A DNA stretch of 64,000 nt, from NCBI GenBank assembly GCA_001414485.1, contig LLEY01000017.1:186001-250000 (forward strand), given 5' to 3'. The position numbers and the translations under genes were made by a program. Shown here in pieces: positions 48,960-60,482 of this stretch (position 1 is the stretch's first letter; the number at the start of each line of letters is the position of its first letter). The notes beneath the pieces are model-generated. The model was not told the origin of the DNA, did not search any database, and worked only from the letters and a program-made list of their open reading frames with translations. Source of the DNA: Calycina herbarum. Lineage: Eukaryota; Ascomycota; Leotiomycetes; Helotiales; Pezizellaceae.

Positions 48960-49156
48960 TACTCTCCCCCCCCCCTAATTGTAATGACCTACTTTGTATA
49001 ATGTCAAAGCGCCGAGCCAATAAGAAGAGTTGAACATTAAAAAATGGAATGATAAAGAAGCTTCTATTGGCCAAACTCCCTGACATTACCAGGACTTTAC
49101 ACAGCCTCCCCCAGATCTGTAAAGTGGGTCATTAGACAATTAAGGGGGGGAGAGTA
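48960..49156. mobile_element. 193-bp MITE with C-run terminal inverted repeats and TA duplication
   Basis: Left end from 48962: CTCTC, C-run, TAATTGT then AATGACC. The right end, read from 49154 inward on the other strand, is CTCTC, C-run, TTAATTGTCT then AATGACCC. The arms match imperfectly over about 40 nt. TA flanks both sides (48960-48961 and 49155-49156). Same end layout as the 94-bp element at 9817-9910. No coding capacity. Confidence 0.75.
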
Positions 49157-52100
49157 AAGAGGAAGGAGTTGAGCTTACCGGTATTCCAGTTCGCCCGTGC
49201 TGTCGCCTAGTAGGTGTAGCACTAAACCTAGAACCAACGTCCAGAGAACTTGAGCCACAAAACGCACAACACACACACACCAAGAATTCAACATTTTCGT
49301 GAGCTTACGTAGAGCAGCTTCGAGCACCGAGCACCGAGCACCGAGCACCGATGCTATCGATTACACACCTTTCCCAAGAAAAACGAGTCCGAGCCGGAGC
49401 CTCAGAGTCTCATCTCCTCCATCGTCCAGATTGAGCAGTGATTCGACTACCTGGTAAATCCGTTCCCATCCACATCACATCACATCACATCACATCACAT
49501 CGCAAGCGTCCATGCATGGAGATTGGAGAAATCGGAAGTACTTCTGTCACACTGATGGCCATGAATGGATAGCTTCATCCAGCATCCAGCATCCGAAAGG
49601 TCAAAGATCGACCGGAGGGCATCCGAATTTCTACCAGCAGATGCCTGACCTGAAGGTAAGCAACAGATGTGATATCTGAATAGCCTTAGTCCTTGTCAAC
49701 GAAAGATAGCTTGGCAGGAAGCACCGAGCCGCTCATTTTCCATTTCCTCAATAAAGTTGGATAATCCATTAGACACGAAAACCGGCCTCGCTTATTTGGC
49801 TTCATACAATATTCTATACAAGGGGACAAGATGCGTGCATGTCGTCTAATTCCTCCGTAGGCTGGGGCCCAGCTGCATGGGGGAGTTTATCGGTCCATCA
49901 ACTGATGGAATTTCCTCATCTCCAACATCCCCTTCAACTTCGAACGACTTGGGTGGTATTAGTCGACCCAGGGCAGTGGAAACGCCCAGGGTCCAGGGCT
50001 CCGCTGAACTGGGTCGATCAGCCGTCCCATTATAATGGAGACCCCCTCCTCCAAAACCCCAGCGGGACCCTAGAAAATGCCCCAGACCTCGTCATTCCGA
50101 CTCCCACACAGCAAATCAGCGTCTTCCAGTGTAATTCCACCTCCCCGAATGCCCCCAGGCCTCCTTTCGCACGCTTCAGCATGCATCCTGCAACCTTTAT
50201 CTCCCCCGTCCAGGGTCTGCAGAATCAAGATTTGGGCTCCCATCCGCAAGTCTCGGAGGGGTAAAAAAACGACCAAAGCCATTACCTTACCCCTCCTCGG
50301 AAATTTCGCCTCCTCTTCGTGAACATTTCCATCGTGTCACACGTCAGTTCTGTGTTACGAAGGGAGATCATCCACTGTATGTGGAATCCTGAATAGTCGA
50401 ATTCTCTCCTCTTGAAAATTGCCGGCCGTTTTTGGTTTTGTAGTCGCATAATATTGGTTTCTCCTGCACCGCAATATAGAAGTACCTTTCCTGTGTACTG
50501 AGCTGGGTAGTACCCAAGCTCATGTCCATAATCCAATTCCTATTTGATCATGTTTCCTGCAACCGAGCAACAGCAGGATTATGATAGATCTTAGAGAATG
50601 CGCGGCAACTTGTTTCCGGATTCAAGGGTCTCCTAGGATCCCGCTGAAAATAGGGAAACAAGAGATGCGACTGGTAAATAGCCTGATTTGAACTCCATCA
50701 GACGAACATGTTCCTTCGGTGGGTGGTCAGTCATGTCATAAAATCCTATCAGCAAAATTCCCAAACGGCCTGTCCCTCCCATTTGTCTACGTTTCAAATC
50801 ATGCCAAGGATTTCTATTCCTGTCACGGCCCTTGTCGAGCTGCAAGCATTGTCTGTATGCTTGCTTGAACATGTTTGATCCAATTACAATGAAGAGATGC
50901 ATGGGAGTATAACGTTTTCTCTGATTTCGCAAGCTTCGCAATCTAGGGAAGTTGGAGCCCCCTCATTCTCAGCCTCCCTCTCAGGAGCATGATTCGATAT
51001 GATTTAATATCATGTCGAGGACCACATCTTTCTCACTTACAGCAGTCGTTGATCAGATTACTCGTACTCGAATGCATGTCTGTGGTTATGGTCGTTTCGG
51101 GGGTCCCGTTGCGTTCTTGCTATGGGTTTTGTGCTTGTGCGTCACGTCACTGCCTGAGAATCTCGGATAGCTTAACCACACCCTCAATCATTGATTCGAG
51201 AAGGAAAGGAAAGAAAAAGGAAAGGAGGAACTCTTGGATATCGTCACTCACCCACTCATCCTTCCACTTGTTCAAGGACACCCAAGTGGGCTTCAATTCC
51301 AAGCCCATGAACCCCTAAAAACACAGGCCATAAATGCACGCTTTGATTCCAGGTGTTGCCATTCTAACCTATATCTTTTTCGGAGCCTAGAAGCTCGCTG
51401 AAATGAAAGGGAAGAATCAAATCAAATCTCCCAAGAGAATTCTCAGCATTGTCCTGTATGAGTGTATCACCACTGCCTCAAAGCACCCAGGCACCTTCTC
51501 TCATATTTTCCAAATGTTGAGCAAATTGTCTGCGTATTGGTTATCACCAGGTAGTTACTCCCAAAGAAGCACAGATCATCTGTATAACAATGAGACATTT
51601 CCGGGGCTTCTCCGCTATAGACCATGTTGAAATTTACAAAGTTTCCTTTCTTATCTATCCCCCATATTTTCTTTCCTTTGCATCTGCCTTTGGCTCGGCT
51701 GTATGGGTGCTAACGTTTGCGCTCCGTGCGTTGTATTCCGTATGGTATAGTGTATCTGCGTGGAGAAAAATTGAGGGACTTCCTTTTCGACATTTTATTT
51801 TCTTCTTCGTTTTCTTTACGGCTTTTCCGGGTGTCGAAAATAGATAAATGGCCCCCGTGGATTTTACTGAAAAGGCCCAGGATGCGAAGATGTGAAGGCC
51901 TGTTCGCTGGGCGATAATTTCGCTCGCTCACTCAGAGAAACAGAGGGCTTGATTTGAAACGTTTTTGTTACCTACCAGTCTGATTTGTGTTATTGTATGT
52001 GCTAATAATTAGGTAAAAAAGGGGGATAGGGGGCTGATGATTTTGGAAATGCAAACAAAGCACGTTTTCTTGAGATTCTCCTTTATTCGATGATGAATAA

Positions 52101-52854
52101 ATCAGTGGTAAAAATAGGTGTTTTTGTTGGTTGGATATTTACTAAACGAAAGTTGGGCCCTCCCACAGAACTCAAGGAAAGTTCCTTTTTGGGCATAAAT
52201 TGACGAGGGCACGTGTGTGGGGGTTTCCATTTCCGTCTAGCGAGAGGTATTGTGGAAGTTGGGAAAACGGTGGGTTATGCGAAGCATTCGAGGGTCATAT
52301 TCTTTGGAATGTTCTGGAATAATGCCTGGCTTGTGGAAATTATTTTACCTTGTGCTCGTAGGCTTGAGGGGAGATTTTTGATTTGTGTGTAGTGAGCAAG
52401 CGAACGAGTAGTTCGGATTTTGGGACTTAGAGACTGGGTGTCCGGTAGTAGAGGGACTGCCAACCCGGACGGAAACTTTAGTTTCGTTCTCCCTGTGGTT
52501 TCCTTTCACCTGAAATTCTCTTTTTCCATCTTGTCCAACTCCCTGCAACAACCTTTTTTCTGGCTCTTTGCTAGCTTCTGGTCCTTCTCAGCCAGAAGTC
52601 TAGCCCACCACCGCCACATGAGCACTCCAGCCTAGCCTTCTCTGGGTTATCAAGCATACAAATTCAAAACCCTTGTGTGAATCTCGTCATTTGCACTTGT
52701 ATTCTTAAATCCATTATCGTGTCACACGAGTTTTATAGGGAGTCTTGGATCTGGAAAATTGTATCATGGGATCTTTGGGATGTGAGTGGTGTGTGTGGTG
52801 TGTTGGGTTTCCCAGGAAGATCCTGGGAGGTTGGGCGTGAGGTTTTTTTGTGGT
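49157..52854. other. Intergenic, microsatellites only
   Basis: No gene recognised. Tandem arrays are (CGAGCAC)4 at 49321-49351 and (CACAT)6 at 49471-49500. Open frames at 49839-50264 and elsewhere show no domain. Confidence 0.45.
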
Positions 52855-53206
52855 TTGTAGATCCAGTGGGCGGGTAAGGAGTATAGATCAGCCGATGATG
52901 ACACTTCGGTGAGGCGGGGAGAGAAGGCGGATGATGCTAGGTGAGGGAATGGCAGAGTTTGGTAACCGGGAGGGGAGGCTTCTGCTGACGGGCATTGGGT
53001 GTCAACGAAAGAGTGTTTTCGGTGAATCACTGATACACACCATCTCTAGGAACTTCATATTTATTTCAAGATTGTAGGTTACTTGAGTTTTGACTTTGGT
53101 AAATCTGGTGGATGACGAGTGAGGATCAGCCGATGTGGAAAACCTTTTGAGGCGGGGCGAGAGGGTTTGTGTGAGGCAACACGCAGGTGGGCGAGTTTTA
53201 GATGGA
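52855..53206. repeat. Diverged direct duplication of about 110 bp
   Basis: 52855-52965 and 53096-53206 align in the same orientation. Both contain GATCAGCCGATG, then about 14 bases later GAGGCGGGG followed by GAGA, and later GGTGAG/GGTGGG with GAGTTT. Identity by eye is roughly two thirds. A weaker third match may begin near 53305. Confidence 0.5.
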
Positions 53207-54002
53207 TTGAGGAGCTGGGGGATTGTGGTATTTGTTTGAGAGGTGTCTGAGAATTCACCGACGAGTACCACGAAGATCGCAAATTAGGTCCTCCTTTCTA
53301 GTCTATTTAGATTGACGGCGAGTGACGTGAGAGAAAGAATCTACCGATTGTTGTGCCGAAGTGCGAAAGCTGGAATCTTGAGATATGCCACGGGTTAAGT
53401 CGTCTTACGGGTGGCGCATGTCTTACTGTCCATCCACTTCTTGCATTGCTTGGGGGATATGTGCTCTTGTATGAGGCTGGTTTGAGGTCTTGTTGTGTGA
53501 TGTTTTGTGTTGAGAGGGTTGTATGCTCCGTCCTGTGTGGTAGGAGGTTTCTTGGCAAGTTTTTTATCGTCAGGATTCAATGATAGAGGGAGAGGTCGTG
53601 AGTAATCTGTAGTTGGTGGCTGGTTTTTGATTGTGGTTGGGGCCACTTTTGTGAACTTCCTGTGGGAAAAAGAGAAGAGAGACTTGAGGTGTATGGAGTA
53701 GGTTTGCTAACTTGTAGCATCTTATTTTGACTTGTTTGATGGTTGTTATCTCATATCGTGTACAGAACTGCCCCAGTTACCTCCGGTGTTGGGGGTGGAT
53801 AGGAGTATTATAGAGGGAATAGAATCTGTGATTCATCCTAATGTCACTTCACTCGCATTGATATCTAAATCATGTTTTAGTAAATAAATAAAAATTCATA
53901 TCTCTCGAATGGCAATCATTTTGTGGGCCAAATCTCAGCGCCCTTTGTATAACAGAATAAGGATTGTCGTATCAATCTCGATATCGGACTCCCGAGCATA
54001 CG
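53207..54002. other. Intergenic, no gene recognised
   Basis: G/T-rich on the plus strand, AT-rich toward the 3' end of the next gene. No supported feature. Confidence 0.4.
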
Positions 54003-55142
54003 TTACAAACCAGCTCGGCTCTTGAAAATTGATACCTCTGCAGTAGTAAGTCGAACAGTTTCCCAGCAAATGATATCCAATTTCTCCATAGTACAAGAAT
54101 CCTTCGAGGATATAGTGCCAAGTAAAACAGCCTTCCATCCACCAAATTGGGGGATCTCTAAGATAGGAATACCGAAAGCTAATAAGTCCTCATCAAGAAG
54201 CTTGTCTTCAATATCTACATCCGAATCTTCATCTACGACATCAATTGGACGTAGAGCATAGAGACTGCCATCCTTAATCTTCATCCAAACCACCCAGTAA
54301 GTGAGTTTTCTTTGGGATTGAATGCGACCAAGAGGAAGTGCTAGAAACTCGTCGAGCTTACTATCAGAGTAACGTAGATACAATTTGACGAGAAGAGAGT
54401 GATAAAATGGTGTAGAAGGGCCTTTTAGATTCATCGCATCTAGTCCTGGACGGAGAAAGCTGAGAGAGTATTTGCTATTTTCGAAGCATAGGAGAGGAAA
54501 ATTGATTTTTTTGTCTCTGTAGTAGGTGATCGCAGTGCCCAAGTTATCTAGCTTCGAAATCGTAAAGGTTGGCGAAGCCATAGAAACAGTGGTAGCGGAA
54601 GACGATGCCTTGGATTGGGAGCCAGGAGAGGAGGTGACAGTGTGGTGACCTGTGCTTGGCTGGGAGGTGGCAGGAGACGATGCCTTGGATTGCGTGCCAG
54701 GAGAGGTGGTGACGGCGTGGTGACCTGTGTCTAGCTGAGAGACAGTAGGAGAGGAGTCAACCTCTGCAGATAGGAGAGCAGTTAACCGCTTTGTAACGTC
54801 CTTGGTGGATGTTGAGAAGCTGGTTGGACAAGTACCACTAGTAAGAGCAACAATGATAGGGTCTTTGCAGATGGTTTCGATAACTACCCGCATTTCCTCT
54901 TCTTTCATTTCTTGCGAAGCGTTTGGGTTTTCTGTCAACCATTCACCGATTGTCTCATAACCTAACTCCAACTTTTGGCCTGTTATAGCACTCTTTAAGA
55001 CAGCGTCATATTCTGGGGAAGGGCAATGGAAGTGTTCTAAAAGTGTATTAGCTAGCAGCGAATATGGTATTTAAGGGTGTGTAGTACCTCTCAAGTATGC
55101 AGAGCTTTCAAGAACCTCTTTTGATAGACGTTGACCTGACAT
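54003..55142 (-). CDS. Hypothetical protein with internal tandem repeat
   Basis: Two exons, 55142-55088 and 55036-54003, with a 51-nt intron; total 1089 nt and 362 residues in frame. I do not recognise the family. The N-terminus MSGQRLSKEVLESSAYLREH is helical. Around residues 120-175 there are two copies of a 24-residue unit (core TGHHAVTTSPGTQSKASS / TGHHTVTSSPGSQSKASS), Ser/Thr-rich. The C-terminal half looks globular, with an acidic patch (DVVDEDSDVDIEDK) and several Trp and Leu residues (WKAVLLGTISSKDS). No signal peptide or membrane span is evident. It lies head-to-head with the gene at 55731 across an AT-rich spacer, in a gene-poor accessory-looking stretch. A real gene is likely given the clean intron and long frame. 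Confidence 0.6.
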
Positions 55143-55730
55143 GGTTACTAGTTTAGGTAAAGAACACAGACTAGTAAATTAGGTGTATTCTTTGAAGAGG
55201 TTAAAGAAGTTTTTGTGGGTAGACCGAGGCCTGTTCACAATTGGCTTTTGTTGTGAAAGTCTCTGATGGGAGGTAAATAACGTTTGGTTTTTTAAAGACA
55301 CAAATAAGCTAACGGTTGACAGTTTGCTGTTTCTTAAAAATCGGAAGAGTTTGTAGAGATTGTTTAGTAATTTATAGTAATCTTATGACTCTATATCCCT
55401 GTTTTCATTCAGCAAGCACGTGGTTACTTTTTATAAATAAGAAATGTAAAATTATTATTCACTTAACAATTTAACATAATTACTAAAGAACAAGTATACA
55501 TTAGCAGTTGTTATTTGCTAATTTGAATGTTAATTTAATCAAGAGCAAATCATTTTATGTCACACATTCAAGCCAGGTGGCCAAAATGATTAACTACTAA
55601 GTCTGTTTGTTTTAGATCAGATTCATCATTCTTTTCACAAGTTACTCCATATGGGAAACTCTAGTTGACAAATAGCAAATAACGATTGTGATATATAAAG
55701 ACACGTCTCCAGAATGTAGATAGATATAGG
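55143..55730. other. AT-rich divergent spacer
   Basis: 588 bp between the divergent start codons. 55370-55560 is markedly AT-rich. A TATATAA box lies near 55692-55698, about 35 bp upstream of the right-hand ATG. Confidence 0.5.
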
Positions 55731-56932
55731 ATGTTATTACTTGTCCTTGGCATTCAATTTGCAATTGTAACCATGTCGGCTTCTTCTGACTTGAGAGAAA
55801 CCCAATATGACGACATTGCTAGACATGATCGGAATATCAGCTTGCATCAGAGAATGTTCCAAGCGAATGAAGGAAAGAATGACAGTCTTAACCAGTCAGC
55901 CCCACCTCTAGTGGCGGACGAAGGTACGATGGGATTTCGCTGTTCACTTTATATGCACTGGCTACACAGGTGAATAAAATAGCAAGCGCTCTACTTAACA
56001 AATTCCAAGGACGTCCACTCTCCAGACCTCTTCATCAAGAGTTATTGGTGAATATGTACTGCATACTCTTTACTTTTCATTCTGTTCTTAACTGGGTTGA
56101 AGTCAATATTTGGCCAATCATCTTCCCTTTGAATTCAGGTGCTGTTCAAGTTAATCAACATCCTACAAACCTCGACATATCACAACTTCGTGATTTACGC
56201 ACGCATATTGCAACAACTGCTAGCGGTCTTCTTAAATATTTTCCAAGTGGAGACGATAACAAGGAACTTCAGACACAATGGAATGATACAACTCTAAAGA
56301 CCAAGATCCTCCCGGAGAACATCTTAGAGCTATCAATCCAATGCCTATGCTCTTCACTTGGGCCAGAAAAGCAGTATGAACAAAAAGAAATAGCTACTAT
56401 TGTGGAAGATTGCTTTGGGGCCTCAACAACCTTTATACCACACAACTGCAAATTTCCAATTGGCCTTCCTGTGACCATTTTCCTCGGTCTAGACCAGCTC
56501 CCAGAAACCGCCAATGAAAATGCAAGATATGTGGTCGGCGCAACGCAAGGTCGGTTCCCCTCAACTCGGGTGGTCCCAGGAATCATACAACGTACTTTTC
56601 AAAACACACGGGTAAAATCAATGAAAGCCATACCCGGTACCAGCAAACTCCAGGAAAAATTAAATCATTCATTCAGGACGTGGGAGGATGGGCAAAGACC
56701 GGAACAAGAATCTGTCCATTCAGGTCAATCATACGGGTTTCGTGAAGGAACTCTTGAGCTAAAAGACCCGTGTGAGAAATGTTGTGGAATCTATCGCACT
56801 CCGTTTCCTTTCTCCCCGCCGACAAATTCCCGGAACAAGTATGCTCTTTATACTTGTGCCGAAGAGGCATGGGCATTGAAGGTCAATGGTGGGGTGATGG
56901 TTATACCGAGTGAAGCGGAATTCGAGGGGTGA
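55731..56932 (+). CDS. Hypothetical protein, possible secreted precursor
   Basis: Two exons, 55731-55923 and 55983-56932; the 59-nt intron is placed so that exon 1 (DE|A) joins ASALLNKFQGR, giving 380 residues in frame. The first 17 residues (MLLLVLGIQFAIVTMSA) look like a signal peptide; an internal ATG (MSASSDL) would remove it. A second intron is possible in 56046-56140, where the translation becomes aromatic and hydrophobic (MYCILFTFHSVLNW) after a GTGAATATGT donor-like site, but I could not find a phase-matching acceptor. The C-terminal third has a Cys pair (EKCCGIY) and ends in VMVIPSEAEFEG. I recognise no domain. AT-rich flanks and lack of a known family suggest an accessory gene. Confidence 0.55.
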
Positions 56933-58743
56933 ATGTTGCAGATGAGGGTTAAGAGAGTGATAGGGTAAAGGGATAGGTCAAGGTTGATATGGGAGATTGT
57001 GATTCTTGATTCTTGATGTATGCAATGTATAAAACAATTTTCTTCGGATGATGCTCGACTACAACGCCAACTACCATTTAAGAAACTCATTTCTATAATA
57101 GGCGAATGAGCTTTGAGAACAATCCCGTGAAAACCCCACTTTAAGTTGGGTCATGAATAAGTTTCCTGCCGAGTCCCCAGAATATCAAGTATGCCACATG
57201 TGATTCACCCCCTTATTCGAGATATCATAAAAAGTGAGCCGAGCAAAGCGCCAACACGGGTGTCATGACGATTAGTGGTTGTAATAGCCGTTGATGTGAG
57301 CCATCCAAGAAATACAGACATGATGGCAGTGATGGATGGGTAGTGTTTGGTGGACCGCTCGTTCTCTTTGTTCTTTTGATTCGAGGAGAATTCCACGAGG
57401 TATAGCTGGCCCAGCGTTGACCACTCAGAGATTGAACCCAGAATTGCACGAGACTAGAACATTTCGGGTTCCAGAGCCTCGCATTAGTGCTGCAAAGCGA
57501 GCCGAAGAAGCGAGAGGTAGAAAGACCTCGCTACAGCTTTGGAAGCAGCGAGGTACCGGAAGCTGGGCACTTCCCGCTATTTCTTTCCATAGTTCTTTCT
57601 ACAAGCATTGAGACAGTTGGGTTGATCTACATCATTGCTACTATAGCTGTTGGCTTTCTCAAGCTGGCGGGGTTTCCCGATAATCTGCATGCACAAGCTG
57701 CTTTAGCGGAATGCCAAACTGCAGCCATCGCTGCATAACGCAGGTACAGTACTCACTATGGTTTTGGGCCAAACACTATCTTTCTAGAAAGTTTATGCAA
57801 AGCTGCAGCTCAACGGGAGCTAGACAGGGGGGGTTGCCTATAGAAGCCCGTTGCAAAAAACAGAGAAGGGGAATAGAAATGGATGTTCAGAGATCCACTT
57901 CAAGAGGTTGCGGATGTGAACACGAGTAAAGAATGAAGTTAGTAAGAGAGATATTAGGAGGGTTGATATCGTATTTCTCAAAGTCAGAAAGAGTTGCGGA
58001 AATTACAAACTTCGTGTTTCGAGCACTGCGAATTTCACCACCTCGGGATATCTATCAAGTTAAGAAGCGGAGGACGCATACGAAGTAAGGTTCAGAATAG
58101 GAAGAAACCCCCCAGCGAAGAAAGGAAAATCCCAAACGAAAGAACAGAAGCACGTCCTTCTGCGGCTAACTTTTTTCCTTCTCCAAAGCTGTAAACTACC
58201 GTAGACCTCATGAAACACTGTCCATTCTTAAATTGCTGTCAAAGCTATTTTTATATTCGTTTCACCTACGTAATTTAACACACCTCCTCGGCTCTTCAGC
58301 TTAAGAATCTTGCCTTGTGGATTTAGAAATTCTGGAAAGCAATAACCATGAAATTTTTTTTACTTCTCCCTCACTACGGCTAGGCAACTTCGATTTGCGA
58401 TTTAAACTCCTTAATGTCGCGTTTTGGATTGGTAGATATAAGTATATGTGAGTTGATATAGAACAAAGGAACAAATGAAGAGATGATTACGAGAGAGCTT
58501 GGCATTGACCCAAGCTCTTACGATTCATTGAAAACTCAGTGGTGACCCTGAGATTCCGTGCTCATCTCCAAAAGATTGAGGGATAACTTAGCCCTCAAGT
58601 ATGCCAAAGAAGAAGAGAGAGAAGAGAAGAGAAGCAAAAATGTGATCATGCTGTACATTGTTTATGCATTACAGCTAGTATACAAATGGTTTACATATCT
58701 TGTCTAGGAGCACCTACCAAAATTCCCAAGTCCTGTACAATAT
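56933..58743. other. Intergenic with an unexplained coding-like block
   Basis: 57330-58195 is richer in GC and purines than its flanks, with several open frames on the plus strand (57487-57738 ends in a hydrophobic stretch IETVGLIYIIATIAVGFL). No family, no start context and no splice model are convincing. The rest holds nothing visible. Confidence 0.35.
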
Positions 58744-59975
58744 TTAATCAATCAATTTTCCGTAAAATGGAACCCCCATTGAGCTGAGAAGTAGTCGTGC
58801 GTGCCTATCAGAATTGGCCGAGGTATGAACTGTAACGTGGAAACCGGGAATCAATCTTGGAGGGTACATCTAGATTATAATTAGCATGTTTCCTTCTTTG
58901 CTTGAACGATTAGCTTACGTCGTAGTTGATTTCAACTTCTGGAAATAGCATGACACCCTCCCTGTTATAACCCCAAGTGATGTTTCCACTGCTATCACCG
59001 GTGGAACCTATGTATGATCAGTATTGCTGTGGTATAAAGAACGCGAAAAACATACCCTTAACACCCTCCCAATCCTTGATTCTTGGGAAAACAAGATTAA
59101 TACATTTATCAATAAACTCGTAAGCCTGGTTACCCCGGATTGTGCAGGTCAAAGACACAGGCATACGCTCTCGAATTCCGAATTGCGCCACACCATGCTT
59201 CGCTCTGTGTACTGTAGGTTGGACTCCAGTGACACTCTGAAGAACCATTCCAGCTACATGCAAATGAGAAGAATCCTCAATTGCTCCTTTCACCATACTG
59301 TGAACTGTGACACCAGTGATCTTGGGAATGTTGCGCCAATTGATATCCTTCTCGATTAACCGCAGAACACCCTCTGGACCCCTAGGACCACGCTTCGGCC
59401 TATTCTTGTGATATGGCGAGGAGTCGTCCCAGGTTCTTAAGCGTTCTGATTTCACATTATCGACGGTTCCCGGAGGTTTGTGGACATAACCCAAAGTCAT
59501 GATGTCTGGGGCAATGGTAGATTGCCATGTTTGTTCGAGACGAGTGTGAGAGAAGGGACCAGGTACGAACTGGCGAGAAGCAGGATCGGAGGTAGGAGGA
59601 GGCTGATGGGGATGTAAAGGTCCTCGGTAGTATCTTGGGGATCGGAATTGGTATCTGAAGAAGCGTAAGTCAGTTGTCCTATTTGTACTCAATTGACACA
59701 AGAACATACCGACTGGGAGGAAGTTGGCCCCGCCTTGACTGTGATCTTTTTACTGGATCATAACTCTCAATGATATCGCTTCCGGAGTACTTGGTGTTGA
59801 AGGAGGATTCCGATTCGAGGTCCTGGAAATCCTCTGGCACCACCTCCTGATTCTGAGCTGGCGCTGCTTCACCGGAAGCATACCGCCGGGATATTGGTGA
59901 CAGACATTTGGCGACGGGGCGCGTATTCCGAGTGGCAAGCTGCCGCAGCGCAGAGGGTAGCTCTTGTAAAGCCAT
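58744..59975 (-). CDS. mrpl7: Mitochondrial large-subunit ribosomal protein uL5m (Mrpl7)
   Basis: uL5 homologue of the mitochondrial ribosome; bacterial L5 binds 5S rRNA and contacts the small subunit. Four exons: 59975-59710, 59654-59056, 59007-58919 and 58869-58744, sum 1080 nt and 359 residues, close to fungal Mrpl7 length. The N-terminus (MALQELPSALRQLATRNTRP) is basic and free of acidic residues apart from one Glu, a plausible mitochondrial presequence. The uL5 core is clear: KITGVTVHSMVKGA, VLQSVTGVQPTVHRAKHGVA, FGIRERMPVSLTCTIRG and FIDKCINLVFPRIKDWEGVKG. It ends in YNREGVMLFPEVEINYD and IPGFHVTVHTSANSD. The start is the only upstream ATG in frame. It diverges from the deubiquitinase gene with 507 bp between starts. 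Confidence 0.95.
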
Positions 59976-60482
59976 GTTGAAGGTGTTGATGTAAGATCAA
60001 ACTAAATTTCTTGGGAGCCTTAAGCTTCAATGTTTCCGTACTGGAGCCTCAGGCAACAATAAATTTCGAGGACTTTCACTGTTTTCAGGGGTCTTGGTGA
60101 CAAGGGGACTCTCTTGGCGGAGACCTCACCAAATACTCCCCTCAGTGCCTCAGAACCTGGAAGACACGAACCACCAAGAACCTTCCAGGTTGCGTCTTTG
60201 TCGACAGCGGCACTTTTTCTTCAACTCAACTTGCCAATTGCAACATCCGCAACACTTCGGGAATCTGGTAAACGAATTTCAAAGCAATGGGTACAACTAG
60301 AACTTGCTGGTAGCGCTGAATGGGAGGATAGCTAGGTAGTCAGCTCTAGTAACCCCACCAAGGTGATCTGCTGGACTCGATCCCAGCCTCAGCACCTCTC
60401 TACCGCACTCGCCGGCACCCTTCTCCCAATCTGAATCTGCGAAACTACGAATCCTGGAGGTCTCATCCTCGCAGCCAGCAAG
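59976..60482. promoter_or_regulatory. Divergent promoter region of MRPL7 and the USP gene
   Basis: 507 bp between start codons on opposite strands. No other gene is visible. No specific regulatory motif identified. Confidence 0.45.

Noticed and set aside
57425..57445. Reverse B-box-like sequence (GGGTTCAATCTC on the minus strand)
   Set aside because: No cloverleaf could be drawn and no A box is at the right distance.
60365..60390. B-box-like ACTCGATCCCAGC suggesting a tRNA
   Set aside because: No matching A box or acceptor-stem pairing could be found upstream.
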